Positions 1-6,288 of a stretch of 6,305 nt of DNA are shown one piece after another. Each line of letters opens with the position of its first letter. Within the stretch, counting starts at the first letter, position 1. Source of the stretch: Candidatus Intestinimonas stercorigallinarum. GTDB lineage: Bacteria; Bacillota; Clostridia; Oscillospirales; Oscillospiraceae. The notes beneath the pieces were generated by a model. That model saw only the letters and a program-made list of their open reading frames with translations, ran no database searches and was not told the origin of the DNA. Made by a program: the position numbers and the translations under genes. The stretch is taken from contig DXDV01000201.1 of assembly GCA_019115345.1 (NCBI GenBank), forward strand, positions 1 to 6,305, in the 5' to 3' direction.

Positions 1-682
1 CCAGGAAGGTGGAGCCGGTGTCCCCCATGAAGATCTTGGCGGGGTTGAGGTTGTAGGGCAGAAAGCCGATGCAGCCGCCGGCCAGGGCGGCCATGACGAT
101 GGCCACCGGGGCGTCGGCCACCGCCAGGGAGATGACCAGCATGGTGAGGGCGCTGATGGTGGACACACCGCAGGCCAGGCCGTCCAGGCCGTCGATGAGG
201 TTGACGGCGTTGGTGATGGCCACGATCCACAGCACGGTGGCGGGATAGGAGAGCCACCCCAGGTCCCACCAGGGGTTGGGCGAGAGGACATTGGGGTTGG
301 AGAGGATCTCGATGACGTTGCCGGAGAGCACCGCCACCAGGGCGGCCACGATCTGGATGACCAGCTTGAACTTGGCCCCCAGGGCGTAGATGTCGTCAAA
401 GATGCCCAGCACCACGATGATGACGCCGCCCAGCAGCATGCCCCGCAGCTGGGGGGTCATCTCCACATAGAGCAGCACGCTGAGGATGAAGCCGAAGAAG
501 ATGGCCAGGCCGCCCATCCTGGGGATGGGGTGGTCGTGCATGCGGCGGTTGTCCTTGGGCACGTCCACGGCGCCCACCTTGAAGGCCAGGCTCTTCACCA
601 CCGGCGTGGCGATGAGGGCCACCACCATGGCGGTGACCAGGGCGGCGGCCACCCAGCCCATGGTCTGCAAATCACTGTTCAT
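1..682 (-). CDS. tagO: Undecaprenyl-phosphate GlcNAc-1-phosphate transferase, TagO/WecA type (partial, C-terminus off window)
   Basis: This is a polytopic membrane enzyme that moves a sugar-1-phosphate, probably GlcNAc-1-P from UDP-GlcNAc, onto undecaprenyl phosphate, the first step in making wall teichoic acid or another lipid-linked wall glycan. The visible 227 residues carry the family signatures: a cytoplasmic loop with DVPKDNRRMH and PRMGG (residues 40-58), the DD pair of GIFDDIYAL (D96, D97), NAVNLIDGLDGL (158-169) and the start of the Mg-site loop with FMGDTGS (218-224). About seven hydrophobic helices are visible. The His-rich loop near the C-terminus lies beyond the window, so the gene is cut by the edge and not necessarily broken. 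The ATG is chosen because AGGAG (693-697) lies 10 nt upstream. It follows trpS after a 35-nt gap with no terminator, so it is probably co-transcribed. MraY is less likely, because the motif spacing fits TagO/WecA better. The exact sugar is not provable here. Confidence 0.88.
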   Translation of the reverse strand, partial: MNSDLQTMGWVAAALVTAMVVALIATPVVKSLAFKVGAVDVPKDNRRMHDHPIPRMGGLAIFFGFILSVLLYVEMTPQLRGMLLGGVIIVVLGIFDDIYALGAKFKLVIQIVAALVAVLSGNVIEILSNPNVLSPNPWWDLGWLSYPATVLWIVAITNAVNLIDGLDGLACGVSTISALTMLVISLAVADAPVAIVMAALAGGCIGFLPYNLNPAKIFMGDTGSTFL

Positions 683-717
683 TGAAAAGATGCTCCTTTT
701 TGGGACAAGGCTGGACC

Positions 718-1725
718 TCAGCGGGCCACGAAGCCCACTTTTTTATAGACCTTGCGCAGGGTCTTGTTGGCCACGTAGGCGGCCTTCTCCGCCCCCGCCC
801 GGTAGACCGATTCCAGATAGCCCTTGTCGGCCAGGAGCCGCTGAGCCTCCTCCCGGATGGGCCGCAGGCACTCCACCACGGCGTCCCCCACGGCGGGCTT
901 GAACTTGCCGTAGCCCTGGCCGTCGAACTCCGTCTCGATCTCCTCTATGGTCTTGCCGGTGACGGCGGCGTAGATGCTCATGAGGTTGGCCACGCCCGGC
1001 TTGGCCTCCGGGTCAAAGCGGACGCACCGCTCCGAGTCGGAGTCGGTGACGGCCCGCTTGAATTTGCGCTGGATGTCCTCCGGCTTCTCCATGAGAAAGA
1101 CGCAGCCCTCGGGGATGGACTTGCTCATCTTGGTGTCGGGGGCGTTGAGGGACATGATCCGGGCGCCGGTCTTGGGGATGTAGGGCTCCGGGATCTTGAA
1201 CACGTCGCCGTAGATGTTGTTGAAGCGCTGGGCCACGTTCCGGGTGAGCTCCACGTGCTGCTTCTGGTCGTTGCCCACGGGAACATAGTCGGGCTGGTAG
1301 AGGAGGATATCGGCGGCCATGAGGGCGGGATAGGTGAAGAGGCCGCCGTTGATGTTGTCGGCGTGCTTGGCCGACTTGTCCTTGAACTGGGTCATGCGGC
1401 TGAGCTCTCCGAACATGGTGTAGCAGTTGAGGACCCAGCCCAGCTCGGCGTGGGCGGGGATGTGGGACTGGATGAAGAGGGTGTTCTTCTCCGGGTCCAG
1501 GCCGCAGGCGATATAGGCGGCCAGCTGCTCCAGGGTCCGGCGGCGCAGGTCGGCGGGGTTCTGGCGCACGGTGATGGTGTGCATGTCCGCCATGAAGTAA
1601 TAGCAGTCAAACTCCTCGGCCCGGGCGCCCCAGTTCTTGATGGCGCCCAGATAGTTGCCCAGGTGCAGGTCGCCGCTGGGCTGGATGCCGGAGAGCATCA
1701 CTTTTTTCTGGATCTCTTGTTCCAT
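718..1725 (-). CDS. trpS: Tryptophan--tRNA ligase
   Basis: This cytosolic class Ic aminoacyl-tRNA synthetase activates tryptophan with ATP and charges tRNA-Trp. At 335 residues it has the usual length for bacterial TrpRS. The HIGH-type ATP motif is PSGDLHLGN (residues 16-24) and the KMSKS loop is DTKMSKS (197-203). Between them are the characteristic MAADILLYQ (136-144) and VGNDQKQH (150-157) segments. I start at the ATG at 1725, because AGAGG (1734-1738) is placed 8 nt before it. An in-frame GTG at 1734 would add three residues but overlaps that ribosome binding site. It has its own promoter (1839-1867) and a leader of about 105 nt in which I see no T-box. It is followed after 35 nt by the tagO-like gene. 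All expected motifs are intact and there is no sign of truncation. Confidence 0.97.
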   Translation of the reverse strand: MEQEIQKKVMLSGIQPSGDLHLGNYLGAIKNWGARAEEFDCYYFMADMHTITVRQNPADLRRRTLEQLAAYIACGLDPEKNTLFIQSHIPAHAELGWVLNCYTMFGELSRMTQFKDKSAKHADNINGGLFTYPALMAADILLYQPDYVPVGNDQKQHVELTRNVAQRFNNIYGDVFKIPEPYIPKTGARIMSLNAPDTKMSKSIPEGCVFLMEKPEDIQRKFKRAVTDSDSERCVRFDPEAKPGVANLMSIYAAVTGKTIEEIETEFDGQGYGKFKPAVGDAVVECLRPIREEAQRLLADKGYLESVYRAGAEKAAYVANKTLRKVYKKVGFVAR

Positions 1726-1734
1726 ATCAAACAC

Positions 1735-1838
1735 CTCTGGTCAGGATGAAAATGACGGGTCCCTCCGGACGGGGATGGGCTCCATCCGCCGCGCCGGTCC
1801 CTGCACGGCCTGTGGGCAGGTCCAATGCAACAGTGTAT
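1735..1838 (-). other. trpS 5' leader, structured but without recognisable T-box
   Basis: This is the stretch between the predicted trpS transcription start (about 1832) and its ribosome binding site. It holds a small hairpin of 6 bp with a 3-nt loop (1773-1787), a weaker 4-bp hairpin (1759-1770), and the sequence GGGACC twice in the same orientation (1758-1763 and 1796-1801). Many Bacillota trpS genes have tRNA-sensing T-box leaders, but those are about twice this length or more. The conserved AGGGTGGNACCGCG element and a leader terminator are not visible here. A 14-codon reading frame (1741-1785) lies in the leader but has no tryptophan codon and no convincing ribosome binding site. Any regulatory role is unproven. 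Confidence 0.35.
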
Positions 1839-1867
1839 ATCATACCACATCGCCCTCAAAATGACAA
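1839..1867 (-). promoter_or_regulatory. Probable housekeeping sigma promoter for trpS-tagO
   Basis: Reading the minus strand, a -35 box TTGTCA (1862-1867, five of six consensus bases) is separated by exactly 17 nt from a -10 box TATGAT (1839-1844, five of six), which is preceded by TGG, giving an extended -10. Transcription would start near 1832. The -35 box is part of the distal arm of the hairpin that ends the folD unit. The spacing and match are good, but the assignment is by eye. Confidence 0.75.
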
Positions 1868-1909
1868 GGCCGGGGGACGCGTGCACGTCTCCCGGCCCTG
1901 TCATTTTTT
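1858..1909 (-). terminator. Intrinsic terminator after folD
   Basis: Seven nt after the folD stop, the minus-strand transcript can fold into a long hairpin. TGACA pairs with TGTCA and GGCCGGG pairs with CCCGGCC. An upper stem of GACGT/GCGTC follows after one A-C mismatch, closing on a four-base loop (1881-1884). Flanking A and T runs extend the base to about 22 pairs, two of them G-U. The downstream T tract is only four bases (1858-1861), shorter than in classic terminators. On the plus strand the tract is six T, but no plus-strand gene uses it. Confidence 0.8.
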
Positions 1910-1915
1910 CGGCCT

Positions 1916-2758
1916 TCAGCACCCGTGCCGGCGGGCGGCCTCCAGCGTGTTCACCATCAGCATGGCCCGGGTCATGGGACCCACGCCGCCGGGCACCGGG
2001 GTGATGAGAGAGGCCTTCTCCGCCACGGCGGGGTAGTCCACGTCGCCGCAGAGCTTGCCGGCCTCGTTGCGGTTCATGGCCACGTCGATGACCACCGCTC
2101 CCTCCTTCACCATATCGGCGGTGATGAGATCCCGCTTCCCCACCGCCGCCACCAGGATGTCGGCCCGGCGGCAGACCTCTCCCAGGTCGCGGGTCCGGGA
2201 GTGGCAGAGGGTGACGGTGCCGTGGGCGGCCAGGAGGAGCATGCCCATGGGCTTGCCCACGATGTTGGACCGGCCCACCACCACGCACTCCTTCCCCTTG
2301 GGGTCCACCCCATACTCCTTGAGCATCTCCATGACGCCGGCGGGGGTGCAGGGGGCGAAGCAGGGCTGGCCGGTGGACAGCCGCCCCACGTTGATGGGGT
2401 GGAAGCCGTCCACGTCCTTGTCCGGGTCGATGGCCAGGAGGACGGCCTCCTCGTCGTAGCCCTCGGGCAGGGGGAGCTGGCAGAGGATGCCGTCGATGTC
2501 GGCCCGGCCGTTGAGGGTGTGGATGATCTCCAGCAGGGCCTCCTGCCCTGCCTCGGCGGGAAGGGCGTATTCCTCGCTGTAAATGCCGCACTCCGTGCAG
2601 TCCTTCCGCTTGCTGTTGACATAAGTACGGGAGGCGGGGTCGTCTCCCACAATGATGACCGCCAGCCCCGGGCGCCGGGACAGGCCCTCCACCTCTTTGG
2701 CCACCCCGGCCTTGCACTTGGCCGCCAGGGCCTTTCCGTCAATGACTGTCGCCGCCAT
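1916..2758 (-). CDS. folD: Bifunctional methylenetetrahydrofolate dehydrogenase / methenyltetrahydrofolate cyclohydrolase FolD
   Basis: FolD is a cytosolic, normally homodimeric enzyme that interconverts 5,10-methylene-, 5,10-methenyl- and 10-formyl-tetrahydrofolate, usually with NADP. It supplies one-carbon units for purine and formyl-Met synthesis. Its 280 residues match the family length. The N-terminal catalytic domain shows RTYVNSKRK, with the Tyr and Lys of the active site at Y46 and K50, then ILCQLPLP (Q94) and DKDVDGFHP (D117). These align with E. coli K54, Q98 and D121 at a constant offset. The Rossmann domain shows VVGRSNIVGKPMG (160-172) and CHSRT (185-189), and the terminal signature is PVPGGVGPMTRAM (254-266). 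The start at 2758 is set by AGGAGG (2765-2770) six nt upstream. A more upstream ATG overlaps that site. The first 20 nt overlap the end of lgt, and a terminator follows the stop. Confidence 0.97.
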   Translation of the reverse strand: MAATVIDGKALAAKCKAGVAKEVEGLSRRPGLAVIIVGDDPASRTYVNSKRKDCTECGIYSEEYALPAEAGQEALLEIIHTLNGRADIDGILCQLPLPEGYDEEAVLLAIDPDKDVDGFHPINVGRLSTGQPCFAPCTPAGVMEMLKEYGVDPKGKECVVVGRSNIVGKPMGMLLLAAHGTVTLCHSRTRDLGEVCRRADILVAAVGKRDLITADMVKEGAVVIDVAMNRNEAGKLCGDVDYPAVAEKASLITPVPGGVGPMTRAMLMVNTLEAARRHGC

Positions 2759-3647
2759 GCTCATCCTCCTCTTTCGTTTGTTTTTTCGCCTGGACGCGGT
2801 TGACATAGAGCTCCTCCGGCCTGTGCCGCCGGAAGCAGAGATGATAGATCAGAACGGCCGCCGCCACCAGGGCGGAGGCAAAGCCCAGCGCCTGGGAGAC
2901 CCGGATGGAGGTGCCGAACAGGTAGAGGCTGTCGGTGCGCAGGCCCTCGATGAGCCCCCGCCCAACGCCGTACCACAGGAAATAGCCCCACATGATTTCC
3001 CCGTCGAAGCGGCGCTTCCCCCTGAGAACCACCAGCAGGAGGAGCAAAAAGCCCAGCAGGTTCCACAGGGACTCATAGAGGAAGGTGGGATGGACCTCCA
3101 GGTACTGCCAGGCCCCGTCCACATAGGCGTCGATGCCCATGCGCCAGGGCAGGTCGGTGGGGCCGCCGTAGGCCTCCACATTCACAAAGTTGCCCCACCG
3201 GCCCACGCACTGGCCGATGAGGAGGCCGAAAACGCCCAGGTCGGCAAAGGCATAAAAGTCGATCTTCTTCACCCGGCAGAAGACGATGAGGGTGAGGGCG
3301 GCGGCGATGACGCCGCCGTATATGGCCAGTCCCCCGTCCCGGATGTCCAGCATCTCCAGGAAGTCGTAGCTCCCGTCCTCCCGCCGGTAGAGGTCCAGGT
3401 AGAAGATCACATAGTAGAGCCGGGCTCCGACGATGGCCAGGGGCACGGCGGGAAAGAGCAGGTCGATGACGTCGTCGGACTTGATGCCGAACCGGGGGGC
3501 CATCTTGTAGCAAAAGACCACCGCCAGCAGGAAGCCGCAGGCGATGATGATCCCGTACCAGTAGATGGGCAGGCCGAAGAGCTCGAAGGCCACCCGGTCC
3601 AGGTGGAACTCCAGCCCCAGGCCGGGAAAGAGGACGGTCCTGGTCAT
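2739..3647 (-). CDS. lgt: Phosphatidylglycerol--prolipoprotein diacylglyceryl transferase Lgt
   Basis: Lgt is an integral membrane enzyme that transfers diacylglycerol from phosphatidylglycerol to the lipobox cysteine of prolipoproteins, the first step of lipoprotein maturation. The 302-residue product has about seven hydrophobic helices. It carries the Lgt signature GRWGNFVNVEAYG (149-161, containing R150), the upstream GARLYYV (74-80), HPTFLYES (186-193) and the C-terminal YGVGRGLIEGLRTD (226-239, with R230 and R237), which matches the second conserved arginine region. A charged cytoplasmic-type tail (272-302) contains runs of Lys, Arg, Glu and His. The start is the ATG at 3647, with AAGGAGG (3655-3661) seven nt before it. 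The ATG overlaps the TGA of the upstream M16 gene by 4 nt, and the tail codons overlap folD by 20 nt. The longer upstream start would add residues unlike Lgt. Confidence 0.97.
   Translation of the reverse strand: MTRTVLFPGLGLEFHLDRVAFELFGLPIYWYGIIIACGFLLAVVFCYKMAPRFGIKSDDVIDLLFPAVPLAIVGARLYYVIFYLDLYRREDGSYDFLEMLDIRDGGLAIYGGVIAAALTLIVFCRVKKIDFYAFADLGVFGLLIGQCVGRWGNFVNVEAYGGPTDLPWRMGIDAYVDGAWQYLEVHPTFLYESLWNLLGFLLLLLVVLRGKRRFDGEIMWGYFLWYGVGRGLIEGLRTDSLYLFGTSIRVSQALGFASALVAAAVLIYHLCFRRHRPEELYVNRVQAKKQTKEEDEHGGDSH
2765..2770 (-). promoter_or_regulatory. folD ribosome binding site inside the lgt tail
   Basis: AGGAGG lies 6 nt before the chosen folD ATG and encodes the Glu/Asp-rich end of Lgt. It excludes the ATG at 2764, which directly abuts the ribosome binding site, and fixes a 280-residue FolD. 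Confidence 0.85.
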
Positions 3648-4924
3648 GCCTGCTCCTCCTTGGGGAGGACGATGGAGAGACCGGTGCGCGCAGGGGTCAT
3701 CCACCGGCGGATCACGGCCTCCACGTCGGCCTTGCCCACCGTCTCAAAGACCTCCGGGAAGCGGAAGGGCTCCTCCCCGGCAAAGTGGCCCTGGGCCAGG
3801 CCCACACAGATGTGCTCGAAGGAGTTGAGGGCCCGGACCTTGCCGCCGTACGCCCCCTTCTTGATCCGGTCGAAGAGGGCCTGGTCCAGCCCCTCCCGGC
3901 CGATCCGCTCCACCTCGGCGGCGATGGCCTCCCGCACCGCTCTGGGGTCCCGGCTCTCGCCCCCCACGGTGAGCATGGCGCACTGGGGGTAGGCCTCGTA
4001 GCCGTAACTGAAGCTCTGGTTCACCAGGCCCTGGCCATAGAGAGAGGCGTAGAGGGGGGTGGAGGTGCCAAAGACGGCCTCGCAGGCCAGCTCTCCCAGG
4101 AACTGACGGCGCATATGCTCCTCTCCCCGGGGGGCGGGGTCGGCCTTCCAGCCCAGCTGGAAGATGGGGGTGGACACCGCCATGGACTGGACGGTCTCCG
4201 GCCGGAAGGCCCCCTCGGACTCGGGCGCTCCATAGTCCCGGGGGATGTCGGTGATGCCCTCCTTGGGCAGGATCTCCCGGGCGATCTCCCGCACCCGCTC
4301 CGGGTCCACGTCTCCGCAGACGCACAGGACCATGTTGCCCGGATTATAGAAGGCGGCGTGGCAGGCGTAAAGGGTATCGGCGGTGATCTCCGCGATGGAC
4401 TCCACCGTGCCGGCGATGCTCACCCGGACGGGGTTGTGGGCGTAGAGGGCCTCCAGCATGCCGTAAAAGACCTGGTTCTGGGGGTCGTCCTCCACCATGC
4501 GGATCTCCTGGCCGATGATGCCCTGCTCCTTGGCCACGCTCTCGGGGGTAAAATAGGGAATGGAGACGAAGGAGAGGAGGGTTTTCAGGTTTTCCTCAAA
4601 TTTCTCCGTGCTCTCGAAGTAGTAGCCGGTGATGTCGGTGGAGGTGAAGGCGTTGGGGCTGGCCCCGTTGGCGGCCAGGTCCTGGAGGGCGTTGCCGTCC
4701 TTGGTGTCGAACATCTTGTGCTCCAGGAAGTGGGCCACGCCGGCGGGGGTGTCCCTCCAGACGCCCTCCAGCTGGAAGCGCATGTCCATGCCGCCGTAGT
4801 TGGTGGCGAAAAAGGCGAAGCTCTTGGAGAACTCCGGCTTCACATCCACGTAGATGTGCAGGCCGTTCTCCAGCTCGTCGTGCCAAAGCGTCTCTCCGAC
4901 GCGGGGATACTCCTTGCGGGTCAT
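3644..4924 (-). CDS. ymfH: M16-family zinc peptidase subunit, YmfH-like (catalytic half of an M16 pair)
   Basis: This 426-residue protein is an inverted-zincin of peptidase family M16B. The HxxEH motif is HFLEH (H65, E68, H69). The third zinc ligand is most likely E140 in EQGIIGQEIR, with the supporting acidic residue E133 seven positions earlier, as in mitochondrial processing peptidase beta. ASPNAFTSTD (88-97) matches the conserved Asn-Ala-x-Thr strand. In the C-terminal half the segment LYASLYGQGLVNQ lacks the Arg and Tyr that M16 enzymes use for substrate binding, so it probably works with the adjacent ymfF-like subunit. No signal peptide is visible, so it is likely cytoplasmic. B. subtilis YmfH is associated with EF-P 5-aminopentanol modification (annotation pipelines spell it YfmH). 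The true substrate here is unknown. AGGAGG (4934-4939) lies 9 nt before the ATG and spans the previous gene's last codons, and the stop overlaps the lgt start. Confidence 0.93.
   Translation of the reverse strand: MTRKEYPRVGETLWHDELENGLHIYVDVKPEFSKSFAFFATNYGGMDMRFQLEGVWRDTPAGVAHFLEHKMFDTKDGNALQDLAANGASPNAFTSTDITGYYFESTEKFEENLKTLLSFVSIPYFTPESVAKEQGIIGQEIRMVEDDPQNQVFYGMLEALYAHNPVRVSIAGTVESIAEITADTLYACHAAFYNPGNMVLCVCGDVDPERVREIAREILPKEGITDIPRDYGAPESEGAFRPETVQSMAVSTPIFQLGWKADPAPRGEEHMRRQFLGELACEAVFGTSTPLYASLYGQGLVNQSFSYGYEAYPQCAMLTVGGESRDPRAVREAIAAEVERIGREGLDQALFDRIKKGAYGGKVRALNSFEHICVGLAQGHFAGEEPFRFPEVFETVGKADVEAVIRRWMTPARTGLSIVLPKEEQA
3655..3661 (-). promoter_or_regulatory. lgt ribosome binding site inside the end of the ymfH-like gene
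   Basis: AAGGAGG sits 7 nt before the lgt ATG and is read as codons of the last residues of the upstream peptidase. Together with the ATGA stop/start overlap, it decides the lgt start and points to coupled translation. Confidence 0.85.
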
Positions 4925-4928
4925 GGGT

Positions 4929-6215
4929 TCAGTCCTCCTTGCCTTTCAGGAAATAGATGGTGTCCAGCTCCATTTTTCCGGCCACCGCCGTCACCTGCGC
5001 CCGGGTGACGGCCTCCACCCGGTCCACCAGGTCCTGGGGAGGCTCCTCCAGACCGGCCACCGCTTGGCCCAGCCAGTAATCCTCCAGCCGGCTCTGGACA
5101 TCCATGGCGGCCCGCAGAGAGCTGACCACCGCCCGGCGGGCCCCCTCCAGCTCCCAGTCCTCAAAGGCCCCGGTCCGGCAGTTGTCCAGCTGGGCCAGGA
5201 TCTCGGCCTTGGCCTTTTCGTAGTTTGCGAACTCAATGCCGGAGGAGACCACCATGACCCCCTTGAACTTCTCCAGCATGGAGCTGGCGAAGTAGCACAG
5301 GGAGAGCTTCTCCCGGACGTTGAGGAAGAGCCTGGAGGTGGGCGTGCCGCCGTAGAGGGCGTTGAACACCAGCAGGGCGGGATAGTCCTCCTCCCACACG
5401 CAGGCGCCGCCGGTGCGGAAGCCCAGGGCCAGCTTGCCCTGGGTCACATCCATCGCCTCGGTGACCAGCCGGGGCTGCTCCTGGGTGGCGTTGTCCTGAA
5501 CGCCGTGGTCGGGCTCGTCCAGCTCCGCCCCCCGGGGCAGGCCGTCCAGGGCGGCGGAGAGGGCGGCGGCCACCCGGTCGGCGTCGGCGGAGCCGCAGTA
5601 GTAGAGCTCCACAGGCGCCTGGGCCAGCAGGGCCTGATACCGCTCCCACAGCCCCTCCGCCGTGATGGCGGCGGCGCTCTTCTCATCCCCCAGCCGGTCC
5701 ACGCCGTAGGGCTCCCCGGCGCACATCTCCTGGGTGAGGCGCAGGATGGAATAGGAGCGCTTCTCGTTGACCTGGGCCTGGATGCGGTCGATGAGGTTGC
5801 TCCGCTCCCCCTCCACGTAGTCCTTCCGGAAGCGGCCGTCCTCCGCGGCGGGCCGGAGCAGGAGCTCCCCCAGCAGCCCGGCGGCGGACTCCAGGATCCG
5901 GGTCTCGCCGGGCGCGTAGGCGTCGTCCAGGAAGCTGGCCACAAAGCCGACGGCCTGGGCCTCCCCCTTCTTGCGGACGGAAGGCTCGATGGAGCCGCCG
6001 TAGAGCTCGTCCAGGGCGGCGGAGAGAGCTTCCATATCGGGGTGGCTCCGGGTGCCCCGGCGGAGCACGTAGGGCAAAAGGGCGTTGGCGGCGGCGGTCT
6101 CCGCCGCCAGGGGGGCCATAAGGGAGAGGGAGAGCAGATTGCTCTTGAATTTATTGGTCTGCACCGCCGTCAGCCGGACGCCGGGCAGCAGCTCCCTGTG
6201 GGTCACTTGGGTCAT
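4929..6215 (-). CDS. ymfF: M16-family inactive peptidase-like subunit, YmfF-like (substrate-binding half of an M16 pair)
   Basis: This 428-residue protein has the M16B two-domain layout but no HxxEH. The equivalent region reads ANALLPYVLRRGT (43-55), the degenerate form typical of B. subtilis YmfF. Its C-terminal domain keeps the substrate-binding signature GGTPTSRLFLNVREKLSLCY, in which R301 and Y308 are seven residues apart, as are Arg824 and Tyr831 of insulin-degrading enzyme. It therefore looks like the non-catalytic partner of the ymfH-like protein encoded 4 nt downstream. No signal peptide or membrane segment is visible. The family has been linked to EF-P 5-aminopentanol modification (also named YfmF), but transfer of that role to this organism is inference. 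The ATG at 6215 follows AGGAAGG (6222-6228) with 6-nt spacing, and a probable promoter lies just upstream. This is the first gene of the operon. Confidence 0.92.
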   Translation of the reverse strand: MTQVTHRELLPGVRLTAVQTNKFKSNLLSLSLMAPLAAETAAANALLPYVLRRGTRSHPDMEALSAALDELYGGSIEPSVRKKGEAQAVGFVASFLDDAYAPGETRILESAAGLLGELLLRPAAEDGRFRKDYVEGERSNLIDRIQAQVNEKRSYSILRLTQEMCAGEPYGVDRLGDEKSAAAITAEGLWERYQALLAQAPVELYYCGSADADRVAAALSAALDGLPRGAELDEPDHGVQDNATQEQPRLVTEAMDVTQGKLALGFRTGGACVWEEDYPALLVFNALYGGTPTSRLFLNVREKLSLCYFASSMLEKFKGVMVVSSGIEFANYEKAKAEILAQLDNCRTGAFEDWELEGARRAVVSSLRAAMDVQSRLEDYWLGQAVAGLEEPPQDLVDRVEAVTRAQVTAVAGKMELDTIYFLKGKED

Positions 6216-6259
6216 ATCTGACCTTCCTTTCCTTGGTGGGGTTTCTGCAGGTAACCTCC

Positions 6260-6288
6260 ATTATAATGCGTACGGAACAAAGCCGGAA
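6260..6288 (-). promoter_or_regulatory. Probable promoter for the ymfF-ymfH-lgt-folD unit
   Basis: On the minus strand a perfect -10 box TATAAT (6260-6265) lies 44 nt before the ymfF start codon, giving an untranslated leader of about 38 nt. Seventeen nt upstream is TTCCGG (6283-6288), a poor match to the -35 consensus, so an activator or another sigma contact may be needed. The -10 is embedded in the 10-bp palindrome CATTATAATG. The rest of the right edge (6289-6305) shows nothing I can name. Confidence 0.55.

Noticed and set aside
682..1749. Plus-strand 355-codon open frame opposite trpS
   Set aside because: The real gene on the minus strand has intact PSGDLHLGN and KMSKS motifs. The plus-strand product has shadow-like composition and no recognisable domain.
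1741..1785. Fourteen-codon frame in the trpS leader as a possible Trp leader peptide
   Set aside because: It has no Trp codon, no good ribosome binding site and no attenuator downstream.
1726..1838. T-box riboswitch upstream of trpS
   Set aside because: The leader is too short, the AGGGTGGNACCGCG element is absent (the nearest match is AGGGACCGGCGCGG) and there is no terminator before trpS.
3648..3704. Longer lgt start adding 19 residues
   Set aside because: The extension overlaps the upstream peptidase by 61 nt and is unlike Lgt N-termini, and the ATG at 3647 has a strong ribosome binding site at proper spacing.
2652..3992. Plus-strand 446-codon open frame spanning folD, lgt and the ymfH-like gene
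   Set aside because: It crosses three well-supported minus-strand genes, is Gln/Glu/Gly/Pro-rich and has no known domain.
4854..6221. A 455-codon open frame on the plus strand opposite the ymfF-like gene
   Set aside because: It is a high-GC antisense shadow: Gly/Val/Leu/His-rich, low-complexity, with no family motif, and opposite a gene with clear M16 features.
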